Assembly (NCBI GenBank): GCA_008330645.1
Contig: VLTN01000020.1
Span: forward strand, 124,001 to 188,000
DNA from: Cafeteria roenbergensis
Lineage: Eukaryota; Sar; Bigyra; Bicosoecida; Cafeteriaceae
Reading direction: 5' to 3'
Length of the DNA stretch: 64,000 nt
Below are positions 48,644-58,201 of this stretch, in pieces. The position numbers and the translations under genes were made by a program. The notes under the pieces were generated by a model. The model was not told the DNA's origin. It made no database searches and saw only the letters and a list, made by a program, of their open reading frames with translations. How positions within the stretch are numbered: the stretch's first letter is position 1; each line of letters opens with the position of its first letter.

Positions 48644-51019
48644 ATGTCGTCCTTGCTGTCGCTCGAGCCCCCTGGAAGCGCCGAGTCTCAGGCTGACGAC
48701 GATTGCGTGACATTCCGCATCGCGGGCAAGCACGTCTCCACCAAGACTCCCGTCGTCAAGCGCACGCGCGCTGGCGGACACCGCACTGCCGGGTTTTCGG
48801 TGTTCTCCGACGAAGCCGAGAGCTCTGGCTCAACGGACGGTGCGGGGGCGGCCTCGCTGAGCGACCCGGCCGACAGGGCCGCGGCTGCAAAATCGAGCTC
48901 CCGCGCCTCCCCGCCCGGCGCAGGCCACGTGCGCACAGCCTCGGGCTCCGCCTCGTCAAGTGGCCCGGGCTTCATTTCGCCGCTGCAGCAGCGGAGCGGC
49001 AACAGCGCCGTCTCGGCAGCGCAGTGCGCCACGCCCAGGTCGCGCGCGCAAGCCAACGGGCGGCACGGACCTGCGGCGGCGCAGCCCGCGGCCGCCACCT
49101 CGGCGACCTCGCGAGGACCTGCGGCCACTCCTGTGCGCAAAGCCGATTCCTTTTCGCGCGGTGGCACCGCTGCGGGTAGCGCGCGATCAATCAAGGCGGG
49201 CGAGCGGGCCGGCGAGATGGAGCGAGCTTCGCCCGCTTCAACGCCGCCGCCGCGAGCGCCCGGCTCCGCATCCCGTGCGTCATTCGAGCACGTGATGCCT
49301 CGCGTCGACTCTGGCCTCAAGTCGTCTCGGCGTCGCGCCAGCAGGGGGGGCGAGGCGCCCACGGAACCCTCGAAGCCGCAGGCTAGCATTGCTGCGCAAG
49401 CGCCGGCCTCGCCGCCCAAGGGAGCCGAGCCCGTCGTGGAGGGGAGCGCCACGTCGCCGGACCCCAGCGCGGAGCACGCGGTGCGCGCCGCAGAGGCCGC
49501 CAAGGCAGAGGCCGCAGCCGCGCTTCAGCGCGAGGCCGAGGCCAAGGAAGCCGCGGCGGCTGCGCAGGCCAGCGCGGCCCGGGCCAAGTCGGAGGCCGCT
49601 GCCGCCCTGGTGGGCGAGAGACAGGCCAAGGCCGAGGCGGAAACGGCCCGCGCGGCCGAGGCGGCCGCTCGCGCGCTCCTCGCCCGTGCCAACAAGGCCT
49701 CCGTGACGGCCAAGGCCGAGGCCATGTCTGCCAGAGCAGAGGCCGCCGACGCCAATGCCAGGGCCGCCTCCGCCGCCTCCACTGCCCAGTCGGCTCTTGA
49801 GGAGCGCTCGGCGGCGCGCGCAGCCGCGCAGGCGGAGGCCGAGCGGGTCAAGGCCGCGGCGGACAAGCGCGAGGCCGATCTGCAGGCGGCGCTGGCGCGC
49901 GAGCGCGACGCTCGGGAGGAGTGGGAGGCAGCGGCGCGCAGGGAAGCCAAGGGCCGCAAGGCGGCAGAGGCCGCCGTGGGCGCCAGCGCCCAGGGCGCGG
50001 AGGCGGCACTCCAGGCGGCAAAGGCTGAGGCGGCCGCGCTGCGGGAGGCGCTGGCCGAGGCCAGGGCGGAGGCCGCCTCGGCGGCTGCCCAGGCTGCCGA
50101 CGAGGCGGCCAAAAGCGAGCAGTCGAGCCAGGAGGCGACGTCGGCTGAAGTGGCAGAGCTGCGGCAGAGGCTGGCAGACGCCTTGCGCGCCGCGGGTCCG
50201 GCTGCGCTGGAGGCTGGGCGGACGGAGCTTCGCCGGGCCAAGGAGACAGCAGAGCGGCTGCGCGGCCAGCGCGACGCCTACGCCACGGCGTGCAAGGACG
50301 CTGCCGCGCGCATCGAGAGCCTCGAGGCGGAGCGGGACGCAGCGCTGTCGGCCCAGCGAGCGGCCGAGGCGGCGGCCGAGGAGGCGGCCTCGCACCTGGC
50401 CCGTGCAGAGTCGGCAGGCGCAGCTGCGATCGACGACGCCGCCGCTGCCAAGCAGCGTGCCGCGGACGCCCAAGCGGCCCAGGCAGCAGCGGAGTCTCGC
50501 GCCGAGGCCGCGGCAGAGAGCGCTGGCAGGGCCGAAGAGCGGGCCGCCGCAGCTGAGGCGGAGGCAAAGGCCATGGCCGAGAAGCAGGCCGCAGGCGACG
50601 AGGCGCTGCGCACAGTGCGGGCTGCCTTTGAGCGCGCCAAGGCGGCCAGTGAGCGCGAGTGCGGGGAGCTCCGGCGCGGCGCCGAGGCGGCTCGCGCCAA
50701 GGCCGCGGCGGCGGCGTCGGAGCTGGCAGCGAGCAAGGCGGCTGAGGGCAAGGCTGCCGCCGACCTCCGGGAGGCTCGCGCCGAGGCGGACCGCAACGCC
50801 GAGGCAGTGGGCGCCCTCAAAACCCGCATGCTGGAGATGGTGGAGGCGCTCAAGGCGGCTCGGCAGCAGGCCGCCGACGCGCAGGCCAGGCTCGAGGAGG
50901 AAAGCCGCAAGGCCGGCGAGGCGGCCCGCCTCAAGGTGGAGCTCTTCGAGGCTCGCCGCGCCCAGGAGGAGATGATGGGCATGCTGGAGGAGCTGCAGGC
51001 GCAGCGCGAGGGCGAGTGA
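48644..51019 (+). CDS. Ala/Glu-rich long coiled-coil protein, unknown
   Basis: One exon of 791 residues from ATG 48644. The N-terminal 270 residues are Ser/Ala/Pro-rich, with one ordered-looking piece near the start (CVTFRIAGKHVSTKTPVVKR). From about residue 275 to the end there is an almost unbroken Ala/Glu/Lys/Arg heptad pattern (KAEAAAALQREAEAKEAAAA, EELRQRLADALR-like units, KVELFEARRAQEEMMGMLEE). This is the composition of a rod-like coiled coil, as in structural proteins of the cytoskeleton, flagellar rootlets or Golgi tethers. No enzymatic domain, signal or membrane segment was seen. The antisense strand is also open for long distances, an effect of the GC-rich Ala codons. An upstream exon is possible, as ggtgcag precedes the start. 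Confidence 0.7.
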   Translation: MSSLLSLEPPGSAESQADDDCVTFRIAGKHVSTKTPVVKRTRAGGHRTAGFSVFSDEAESSGSTDGAGAASLSDPADRAAAAKSSSRASPPGAGHVRTASGSASSSGPGFISPLQQRSGNSAVSAAQCATPRSRAQANGRHGPAAAQPAAATSATSRGPAATPVRKADSFSRGGTAAGSARSIKAGERAGEMERASPASTPPPRAPGSASRASFEHVMPRVDSGLKSSRRRASRGGEAPTEPSKPQASIAAQAPASPPKGAEPVVEGSATSPDPSAEHAVRAAEAAKAEAAAALQREAEAKEAAAAAQASAARAKSEAAAALVGERQAKAEAETARAAEAAARALLARANKASVTAKAEAMSARAEAADANARAASAASTAQSALEERSAARAAAQAEAERVKAAADKREADLQAALARERDAREEWEAAARREAKGRKAAEAAVGASAQGAEAALQAAKAEAAALREALAEARAEAASAAAQAADEAAKSEQSSQEATSAEVAELRQRLADALRAAGPAALEAGRTELRRAKETAERLRGQRDAYATACKDAAARIESLEAERDAALSAQRAAEAAAEEAASHLARAESAGAAAIDDAAAAKQRAADAQAAQAAAESRAEAAAESAGRAEERAAAAEAEAKAMAEKQAAGDEALRTVRAAFERAKAASERECGELRRGAEAARAKAAAAASELAASKAAEGKAAADLREARAEADRNAEAVGALKTRMLEMVEALKAARQQAADAQARLEEESRKAGEAARLKVELFEARRAQEEMMGMLEELQAQREGE

Positions 51020-51518
51020 GCGGGCGGCAGGGCGGCACGCAGCTCCAGCCCCTGCGTCTTCATGCGGTGCGGCCGGCTTGCTCGCGAGTGGCCGCGCGTG
51101 AGAGAGCGGGTGCGTGCATGCGTGCCTGCGTGTGTGTGTGTGCCTGTGCGTGTGCGGGAGATTCGGTGGCCAAAGCAGTTGCGCTCCGTTCCCTGAAGCA
51201 GGGCGGCAATGCCCCACTCGTGGCCGGCCTGGCTACGGGACACTCCGGCCTGGACCCCGTGCAAGGAAGCACAGCTGTGGCGCTCACTCAAGCGCGTTTC
51301 GAGCTGCTCTGGCGACGATGCAGGCGCGAGGGTCGCAGCCGGAGGCGGTGGGGTGGGCCAGCGCGGCAAGCCGGTTGTGGCTGTCATCGCGTGCAGTCAC
51401 GGTTTCGAGCGCGCGTGCGGTGTTTTGAGCGGCGGGGGGGGTCGTGTCTATGCCGGGCCACCGGTCGGTCGACTTTCAGTTGGCGATCTGGAGCGCCTCT
51501 CAAGTGGGTTCAATCGGG
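51020..51518. other. Convergent intergenic interval with TG-rich microsatellite
   Basis: 499 bases between the stop codons of the coiled-coil gene (+) and NAPRT (-). A TG/GTGC-rich simple repeat lies at about 51111-51156. Nothing else was recognised. Confidence 0.5.
51111..51156. repeat. TG-rich microsatellite
   Basis: Alternating tgcg, tgcc and tgtg units form an imperfect purine-pyrimidine repeat about 90 bases past the stop codon of the coiled-coil gene, probably in its 3' UTR. Confidence 0.8.
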
Positions 51519-53588
51519 TCAAGCAAGCTCGGCGATGGGCACTTCGCGGCTCCAGAGCTCGTGGATGAAGTGGTAGAGCCCTGCTGTCACGGACACCTTG
51601 TAGGGCGTGGGGTTGAGGGGGCGGACGTGGTCCTCCCGCAGGATGGAGAGCTGGGCCCTCACGTAGCTGCGCACCTCGGTGGGAGTGGGGAAGCGAACGC
51701 GGTGGCCCAGGGCGGCTCCCTCACGGCGCGGGGCAGCAGCGCCCTCCGCCGCGGCACCAGAGGCTGAAGGCGCGACTGTCGCTGCCCCTGCCGCTGCAGC
51801 GTCAGCCGCTGCCCCTGCGGTCGCCGTCGCTGCGTCCTTCGCGTCCGAGTCCGAGTCGCCGGCGACCGCCTCCGCCTTGGCGCGAGCAAACGCCTCGTGG
51901 CGCGCCCCGATCCAGACCGGGACGAGCAGGGGGATGACCTTGGAGGGGGTGACGAACACACGCTTCTTCTCCTCGAAGGGGTGGTGGCAGAGCACGCGGC
52001 GGCCCGGCACCGGGGCCGACTCGGACGTCGGCACGAGGAGGTCGAGGATTGGGATGTCGTGCTTGCCGACGAGGCGGAAGGCGTCCTTCGCGCCAGGGAT
52101 GGTGACCTTGGAGACGTCCTGGCTGATCTTGATGCGGGCCTTGCCCTCGATCTCCACCAGCTTGAAGACCATTCCGAGGGCGGGCTGCATCTGGCAGGTG
52201 ACGAGGTGCGTGCCCACGCCCAGCGCGTCGAGCTGGTGGCCCTGGTCGTTGAGCGAGTGCAGCACGGCCTCGTTGATGTTGTTCGAGGCCATGATGGCAG
52301 AGCTAGCGAGGGCGGAGGAGCCCCCCAGGCGCGCGTCCGCCGCCACGAACATGGACCGGGCGCGCTTGCTGAGGTAGGCGAGGTCGCCGCTGTCGAGGCG
52401 GATGCCCACGGGCTTGTGGCCCAGCTCCGACAGCACAGTCGCCACGGCCATGAAGTTGGGGATGCCGCTGTTGACCGTGTCGTAGGTGTCGACGAGGGCG
52501 AGGAAGCCGTCGGGGAAGGCCTGGGCGTAGGCCACGAAGGCGGCCAGCTCGCTGTCGGAGGCAGAGCTGAAGCCCAGGCGACGGCGCACCTCCAGCGCGC
52601 GCTCCACGACGTCGACGCCGTCGATGAGGCGGGAGGGGAGGTCCGAGAAGGAGGTGAAGGCGGAGACGAAGGAGTGGGCGTGCGTGCCCTTGGGGGTGAT
52701 GCCGTGGCGCATGGCGGCGGCCAGGTTGGAGGTCGCGTCGAAGCCGCCGATGTACGAGTAGCGGCTCGCGGAGATGGCCCCGTCCGGGCCCTGGGCCCGG
52801 CGCAGGCCGAACTCAACGAGGGTCATGTCGTCCCCGGCGGCCTGGCGGAAGCGGCAGGCGTTGGTGGCCATGAGCGACGCAAAGTTGGTGAGGTTCAGCA
52901 GGGTCGTCTCCAGCAGCTGGCACACGGCCAGGGGGCCCTCCACCCGGATGCACGGGATGCGCGGGAAGGCAATGGTGCCCTCTGGCAGCGAGTGCATGCG
53001 CACTTCCGAGGCGTCCAGCGACCCAAGGAAGTCGAAGAAGGCCGGCTCCGCGGTCGGGAGCACGGTGCGGAGGTAGGCGATGTCGGCGGGCTTGAAGCGG
53101 AACGTCTGCACAAAGCGGACCACCTCCTCGCTGCCGGCAAACACCGTGTACTCCCCGCCGAACGGGTTCTTGCGGAAGAACATATCGAACACAGACGAGT
53201 CGTTGTGGTGCCCGGACTTCCAGTACGCGTACACCATCGTGACCTGTGCCGCCGGGATGCCGTGGGGGAGGGGGGCGGGAAGCAGGGCGGGCGCAGTGAA
53301 CGGGCGGAGAGAGAGTGTCTATCGCTGCCGCAAGGCAGTTCCAGCGCCAGACTGCTCCGGATCCCCACGCGCGCGCGGCTCGCTGCCCGCGGAAAAGCAC
53401 TCGGGCCGCGCTGCCGACACGAGGGCCCGCCGCCGCACCTGGTACATGTCCGTCAGCATGGGGGTGACGAGATCGGAGCTGGGGCCGTCGCTCGTGGCAG
53501 CCACATGCGCCCCTGGCACCGTGTCTGGGAGCCCGCCGGCGCGTGTAGCGGCTGCGGCCGCATGCTCGCTAGCTGCCGCGGCAGCCAT
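51519..53588 (-). CDS. NAPRT: Nicotinate phosphoribosyltransferase
   Basis: Two exons, 53439-53588 and 51519-53243, join in phase 0 to give about 624 residues. The junction reads MLTDMYQ then VTMVYAYWKSGHHND, matching human LLTDLYQFTMAYGYWRAG. Then come FDMFFRKNPFGGEYTVFAG, VEFGLRRAQGPDGA and SRYSYIGGFDATSN, all NAPRT-typical. IRLDSGDLAYLS (about residue 331) and LGVGTHLVTCQ are the phosphoribosyl-binding and late active-site motifs. The enzyme makes nicotinate mononucleotide from nicotinate and PRPP in the Preiss-Handler route to NAD. An Ala-rich insertion of about 40 residues (about 508-550) interrupts the C-terminal region. The first donor is GTGCGG. The start codon lies 136 bases from that of the divergent DEG15-like gene. 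Confidence 0.95.
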
Positions 53589-53724
53589 GTCAGGGTCCGA
53601 GGCACCGTGTGGGCCTGCGAGTGGCTTGCGTTCTGCGCGGGATTCCGTGGCGTTTTCGGCTCGGCTCTGCCGACCGCCTGCGGCGCGCGTGGCCCCGCAC
53701 GTGCACATCGAGGAGGCACGAAGC
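53589..53724. promoter_or_regulatory. Very short bidirectional promoter, NAPRT and DEG15-like gene
   Basis: Only 136 bases lie between the two start codons. The plus-strand frame stays open across this interval and into the NAPRT first exon. An in-frame ATG at 53587 would overlap the NAPRT start codon, but the ATG at 53725 is preferred for the plus-strand gene. Confidence 0.4.
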
Positions 53725-56700
53725 ATGGCCCGCGCGGCTCGCTGGGCGGTATCGGCGTCGCTGCTTGCCCCGGCAGCGATGGCTGCGCCATCCGGCGCCT
53801 CCAGCCCGTCGCCTCCGGCAGCCGTCGCGAAGCGGCCGTACGAGCGCACCGTCAGCGAGGGCGAGCGAGCGCGCATGTTCCGGGCGCAGGCCGCATCCAA
53901 GGCACCAGAGCCGGTGGCGACTGCTGCTGCGTCGTGCGTGGTCCGGGTTCGCCCGGGCACGTTCTCCCGCTATCCCGCTCCGGAGTGCAATGGCGTCGTG
54001 TTGACTGCCGACGGCCTGGTCGTGGCGCCCGCCTCGGCCGTTCAGAGGGCGCTCATTGCCGACGGGTACTACTCCCGTGAGCGCGCCGTCTTGGACGAGG
54101 TCGAGGAGGCGGCACGGGCCCTGGACGCGGCGGATAGCAATGAGACGCGCGCGCGCCTCGCCAGCGCAGTGCGTCTCGCGCGCCAGGCCACGCGCGGCGT
54201 GCTGGTGATCCAGTGGCCCGACGGCTGCGCCGCAGAGGCGGTCGTCCTGGACGTGGACCCCTCCCGCGGCGTCGCGGTGCTGGCGCCGGCCGGGCGGCCG
54301 CTGCTCCGCCTCTGGGACGGGTTGGCTGCGCTGGCGGGAGTGCCACGGGAGAAGGCTCGATTCGCCGCCCCGTCTCGCCGCGCAGCCGACGCCGCGACCG
54401 CAAATCACTCGGCATCGTCGCCGCCCGCGCCAGCAGCGCCAGAAGCAGCCGGCGGGGTCGCAGAATCACGCGCAGCGAGTCAGCCGACTGCCACGCAGGC
54501 CGCCAGCTCGCCGGCTGGTTCGTCCGCCAATGGCACAGCGGCCGCACCGCCGTCGTCGGCGACCGCAGCGGCGCACCCTCCCTCCTCCGCTGAGGACGTC
54601 GGCACCGCGGCCTCCGTGACGCACACCGCCGGCGCCGTCGCTGGCGCTGGCGGCAGCCTTGGCGCCGGCACGGTCGCGTGTCCGGCGGAGGACGTGGGCG
54701 CGTGGGCGGACGGGCTCCCCTCCCCGCTCTTCGGCCACGGGTGGGGCCGCGTCGCGCAACGGGCCTTCTCCGCTCTCCGAAGGCGCGCCCTCGACTCGGT
54801 GCTGGGTGACGCGGGCAGGTCCCGCGGCCCGCACGCGCCTGCTCGGTCAGCGACAGCAGCACCAGCTGACGCAGCCGCAACGCCTGCTCCGTCGTCCTCA
54901 CCGTCGTCGGGCGCAGGCCCGGCAGGGCTTGACGCGGCCGAGGGCCGCCGCGCGCGCCCGTGGGAGGACCCCGTCACAAGGGGCGCCGCTCACTTCCGGA
55001 CAGTGGGCTCGCCGGCCAACCCGCACGTGGGCTCTGAGCCCGGCGGCGCCGAGGCGGCGGCCGGGGCCGCCAGCCCCATCGCCCAGTCGACGTGGGAGCT
55101 TCGTCGCGGCTCGGTCCTGTACGAGGTGTTCAGCGGCCCCACCAGCAGCCACGACGAGGCCGTCGCCGCAGGGGCCGACTCCGCGCTGGAGGTGGCGCCA
55201 TGCGCTGTTCGCGGGGTCGCTCGGTCAATCTTTGCGCCGGCGTCTGGGATGCGGCAGCGGCCGCGCCCGACCGGCCTGGAGAGCGTCGCGGCGTCGCTCA
55301 CCGCCCTGGGAACGGAGCCGGGGGCGGAAAACAAGCCTGGTTCCATGGCCGGCGAGGGCGAGGGCCCCACCGCCTCGGTCCGCCTTCGGCCATGGGACGC
55401 CCTCTTCTTCGGAGAAGGGGTCCTCGACGTCACTCCGGCAGGGACGGGCGCCGTGCTCGCGGCGGCGCTGCCGCTGGACCCGGAAGCAACTGCCCGCGTC
55501 GAGTTCGCGCTCGGAAGGCGCCCCCTCCCGACAGAGGCGCTCCCTGGCGGGTCAGCCAGGCACGCTCTGGAGGCGGCGGAGTCCAACGGCGGAGGCCGCA
55601 CTGACGTCGACTTGGCCGAGCTCGAGCGGATCCGGCGGTTTCGCGACCGCATGCCCGCGGGATGGGCGCAGCGTGCCAGCGACGGCGCGGCGGCGCTGCG
55701 CTGGACTGCGCTGGGCTGGGCAGCAGCGCCCTTCCCGCCGCGGCGCGGCAGCTCGGCGCCGGAGCTGCCGGAGGCGTCGAAGGGGTCGCAAGGAAGGGCG
55801 GGCGGCGCTGGCGGGGCACCGAGCCAGGCGCTGGTGCCGCCCGTGGGGCCGGGGCTGGCTGCCCTGCCTCTCGTCGGCCTCTTCACGAGCGACGCGGCCT
55901 TGCCGTGGGGCGACCGTGCGAGGCTGGGGCTGGGAGGGCGCGCTGGCGGCGTGTTTCGCGGGGCTGCCTGCCCCGATGTGAGGGAGGGGTCCAGGCTCCT
56001 GGGACGGCGCGGCGCGGGCCTGGGGGCGACTTCGTGGCCCGTTGACGGGCCGAGCGATGCCGAAGACGCCGCGCTGAGCGACGCGGAGTCGCTCATGGCC
56101 GACGCGGACGCCGGAAGGGCCCTGACGCCGCCCCGCGCCGCGGTCGAGGCCGCAGACGCCTCCATCGGAGAGCAGTGCGCGCTGCTGCGGGTGGCGTCGG
56201 CGGCCCCCGTGGGCGTGGCCGGGGCGGCGGTGGTGGCGGCGGACGGCCGGCTCGCCGGCATGGTGGTACGGGGCGCGCCCGGGGCGCGCGACTGCGTGGC
56301 TGCGGAGGAGCTGGCTGCCGCGGTGGAGGCGGCTCGGTGCGAGCTCGGCCTGCGCGGGGCCCTGCCGGCGCCCGATGCGGCCGCCGCAGCCGCGCCAGGG
56401 CCGTCGCGGGGCCAGCAGGGGCGGGGGCTGGAAGGCAGGCCGCGGCCCTCTGGGCTCGAGCTCGTGGTGCCTGCCGCGGCCCTGGCCGTCGAAGAGTGGA
56501 CCTCTGGCGGTTTCGCGAGCCCCGATCGCGGCGCAGCGGCGGCCAGGCCGGGGCTCGTGGTGGCGGCCGTGGCTGCGGCGAGCCCAGCCGGGCGGGCCGG
56601 AATTCGCCCCGGGGCGTGCATCTCCTCTGTGAACGGAGCCGTCGCGCGGCAAGCGCGCCAGCTACGGGTTGCGGAGCTGGAGGCTGCCCTGGCCGACGAG

Positions 56701-56805
56701 GGACGGCTGCTGCTCGGCGTGCAGCAGCCTTGCGTTGCAATGGTCGGCAGCGCAAGCGACGCGCCGCCATTGCGAGGCGATGTTGTGTTGGACATGCGTG
56801 CGTGA
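53725..56805 (+). CDS. Degenerate DEG15/HtrA-like serine protease homologue with a PDZ domain
   Basis: One exon, about 1,026 residues. Residues from about 70 (SCVVRVRPGTFSRY, then CNGVVLTADGLVVAPASAV) resemble the first strands of the trypsin-like domain in HtrA/DEG and peroxisomal DEG15/TYSND1 proteases. VLVIQWPDGCAAEAVVLDVD follows, and then GVAVLAPAG, where the family has a DLAVL motif. Near residues 828-842 GVAGAAVVAADGRLAGMV aligns with the GGSGGAVV...GRMIGLV active-site loop of DEG15. The catalytic Ser position holds Ala and the GNSGG signature is missing, so proteolysis is doubtful. About residues 910-1000 form a PDZ-like domain (GLVVAAVAAASPAGRAGIRP, ACISSVNG). Between them lie 500 residues of Ala/Gly/Ser-rich sequence. 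The family assignment is by eye and moderate. It could be a pseudo-protease scaffold. Confidence 0.5.
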   Translation: MARAARWAVSASLLAPAAMAAPSGASSPSPPAAVAKRPYERTVSEGERARMFRAQAASKAPEPVATAAASCVVRVRPGTFSRYPAPECNGVVLTADGLVVAPASAVQRALIADGYYSRERAVLDEVEEAARALDAADSNETRARLASAVRLARQATRGVLVIQWPDGCAAEAVVLDVDPSRGVAVLAPAGRPLLRLWDGLAALAGVPREKARFAAPSRRAADAATANHSASSPPAPAAPEAAGGVAESRAASQPTATQAASSPAGSSANGTAAAPPSSATAAAHPPSSAEDVGTAASVTHTAGAVAGAGGSLGAGTVACPAEDVGAWADGLPSPLFGHGWGRVAQRAFSALRRRALDSVLGDAGRSRGPHAPARSATAAPADAAATPAPSSSPSSGAGPAGLDAAEGRRARPWEDPVTRGAAHFRTVGSPANPHVGSEPGGAEAAAGAASPIAQSTWELRRGSVLYEVFSGPTSSHDEAVAAGADSALEVAPCAVRGVARSIFAPASGMRQRPRPTGLESVAASLTALGTEPGAENKPGSMAGEGEGPTASVRLRPWDALFFGEGVLDVTPAGTGAVLAAALPLDPEATARVEFALGRRPLPTEALPGGSARHALEAAESNGGGRTDVDLAELERIRRFRDRMPAGWAQRASDGAAALRWTALGWAAAPFPPRRGSSAPELPEASKGSQGRAGGAGGAPSQALVPPVGPGLAALPLVGLFTSDAALPWGDRARLGLGGRAGGVFRGAACPDVREGSRLLGRRGAGLGATSWPVDGPSDAEDAALSDAESLMADADAGRALTPPRAAVEAADASIGEQCALLRVASAAPVGVAGAAVVAADGRLAGMVVRGAPGARDCVAAEELAAAVEAARCELGLRGALPAPDAAAAAAPGPSRGQQGRGLEGRPRPSGLELVVPAAALAVEEWTSGGFASPDRGAAAARPGLVVAAVAAASPAGRAGIRPGACISSVNGAVARQARQLRVAELEAALADEGRLLLGVQQPCVAMVGSASDAPPLRGDVVLDMRA

Positions 56806-57021
56806 CGCGCGCGGCCCCCGCCCGCAAGCTGCCCCTCGGTCAGCTGCGCAAGCCAGCCGCGGCCTGGACACACGAAGCAGCCTCGTCCCGCTGCAAAGCG
56901 CCCTCTTAGGCAGTCACAGCGGGCTTTGCAGCGCTCATCTGCGGAGCCATTGCTTGTGGTATGCAAATATTGCGAGCCCGTCCGCTGGCTAGCCTGCCAC
57001 TCGGCCGGCGGAGGGGTCATC

Positions 57022-58201
57022 ATGCCTCCAACGTCGGGCTCGGGCCGCACGAACTTGCAGGTGCGGTGCTTGGGCGGGTCTCTGCAGCCGATTCGGTGTG
57101 AATGCCGCCCCTGGTCAGCATCTCGCGCCTGCCGCACTGCGCGCGTTGCCGCTTCGCAGATTTATCGGGACACTCTGAGGCTGATCAAGCACATTGCCGG
57201 CGCCAGGGTGAGCCACAGTGGCTCGCACGCGTCAGTCCTGCGTCCAAGCGCTCGCCGCCTCGCTACTGGCCGTCTGCTGTCGCTCGCCTCCGTGATGCCC
57301 TGTCTTCGCAGAGCGCCAAGGCCACTGCGCTCAAGGCCCTGGCGGCCAAGCAGTTCCGCGAGAACGCGAGCTTGAGGGACCCGGACGCGATTGCAGAGGC
57401 GCGCAACAGGTGCGGTCGGGACGAAAGCGGCTCTTCGGCGCGAGGCGCGCGCCCGCCGTCCCGCTCTGCCTGCGTGACCACGGCGAGGCTTCCGCCCCCC
57501 CCCGCCCCCCGCGGCCCCAACCCCGGCCCCGGCCACGCCCCCGCGGCTCACTCGCCGGCCCTCAGCCGTGCACCCACGCGCTGCACGCCCCTCGCTCTGC
57601 CTCCGCTGCGCTCTCTCTCAGGGCGGAGGTGATGCTGTCCAACTACGTGCTATACGAGCAGTCGCGCAAGGACAGCCGGTTCGCTGCGGCCACGCAGACG
57701 GGCATCCAGATGCCGGAGATCGTCGGTGAGCTGCGCGTGGTGTGCGGCGTTGAAGGCAGGTCTACGGGGTGCGGGGTGCGTGGTGCGGGGTGCGGGGTGC
57801 GGGGTGCCGCGTGCCGTATGTGATTCAGCATGCATCTCTTCCTCGTTCCGGACCTGCTGCGGCGGCTTGCAGAGGAGGAGGACGGCATGGCGTACGAGGT
57901 GCGGCCGGAGATGGCCGTCACCCGCGCGGGCTCTGCCGGCAGCGATGACGACGCGTTGGAGAGCGGGTCCGAGACCGAGTACACTGAGGTCGAGGTCACG
58001 GACAGCGAGGCGGAGGCCTGGAGCACGGAGGACGATTCGGACTGGTTCACCGGGTCAGAGTCGGAGTCGGAGTCGGAGGGCGCGGCCAGCGGCAGCTCGG
58101 GGCAGCGGCGGGTGGTGGACCTCTCGCCCAGCAAGGTGACGACTGTTGGCAGCGGGGCTGAAGAGGCCGACGAGGACGAAGCGGGCTCTGGAAGAGCGTG
58201 A
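57022..58201 (+). CDS. LYR-motif (Complex1_LYR) protein with an acidic C-terminal tail
   Basis: Five exons, 57022-57060, 57160-57207, 57312-57409, 57622-57741 and 57829-58201, give a consistent frame of 225 residues. The first two join as NLQIYRDTLRLIKHIAG, the LYR-type start, here with IYR in place of LYR. LKALAAKQFRENASLRDPDA follows; the FREN-x-x-x-x-DP pattern is the second family motif (FRENKNVKDP in ISD11/LYRM4). Then comes LSNYVLYEQSRKDSRF. LYR proteins bind the mitochondrial acyl carrier protein and help assemble Fe-S or respiratory-complex subunits. The last exon adds about 120 residues, mostly acidic (SDDDALESGSETEYTEVEV, EDDSDWFTGSESESESEG). The final junction is the least certain: the donor GTGCGG at 57742 was chosen because it alone keeps the frame. 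The acidic part could be a separate gene starting at 57830. Confidence 0.6.
57766..57815. repeat. Minisatellite inside an intron of the LYR gene, 7-base unit ggtgcgg
   Basis: About seven near-identical copies of ggtgcgg, with one ggtgcgt variant, fill most of the last intron of the LYR-motif gene. Each copy contains GTGCGG, the donor hexamer used at the start of the same intron, so the intron carries a string of potential 5' splice sites. Confidence 0.85.

Noticed and set aside
49280-51217. Long open frames antisense to the Ala-rich coiled-coil gene
   Set aside because: They are mirror effects of GC-rich Ala, Glu and Arg codons; their products are repeats of Arg, Leu, Gly or Ala/Ser with no family motif, while the plus-strand frame has a regular heptad pattern.
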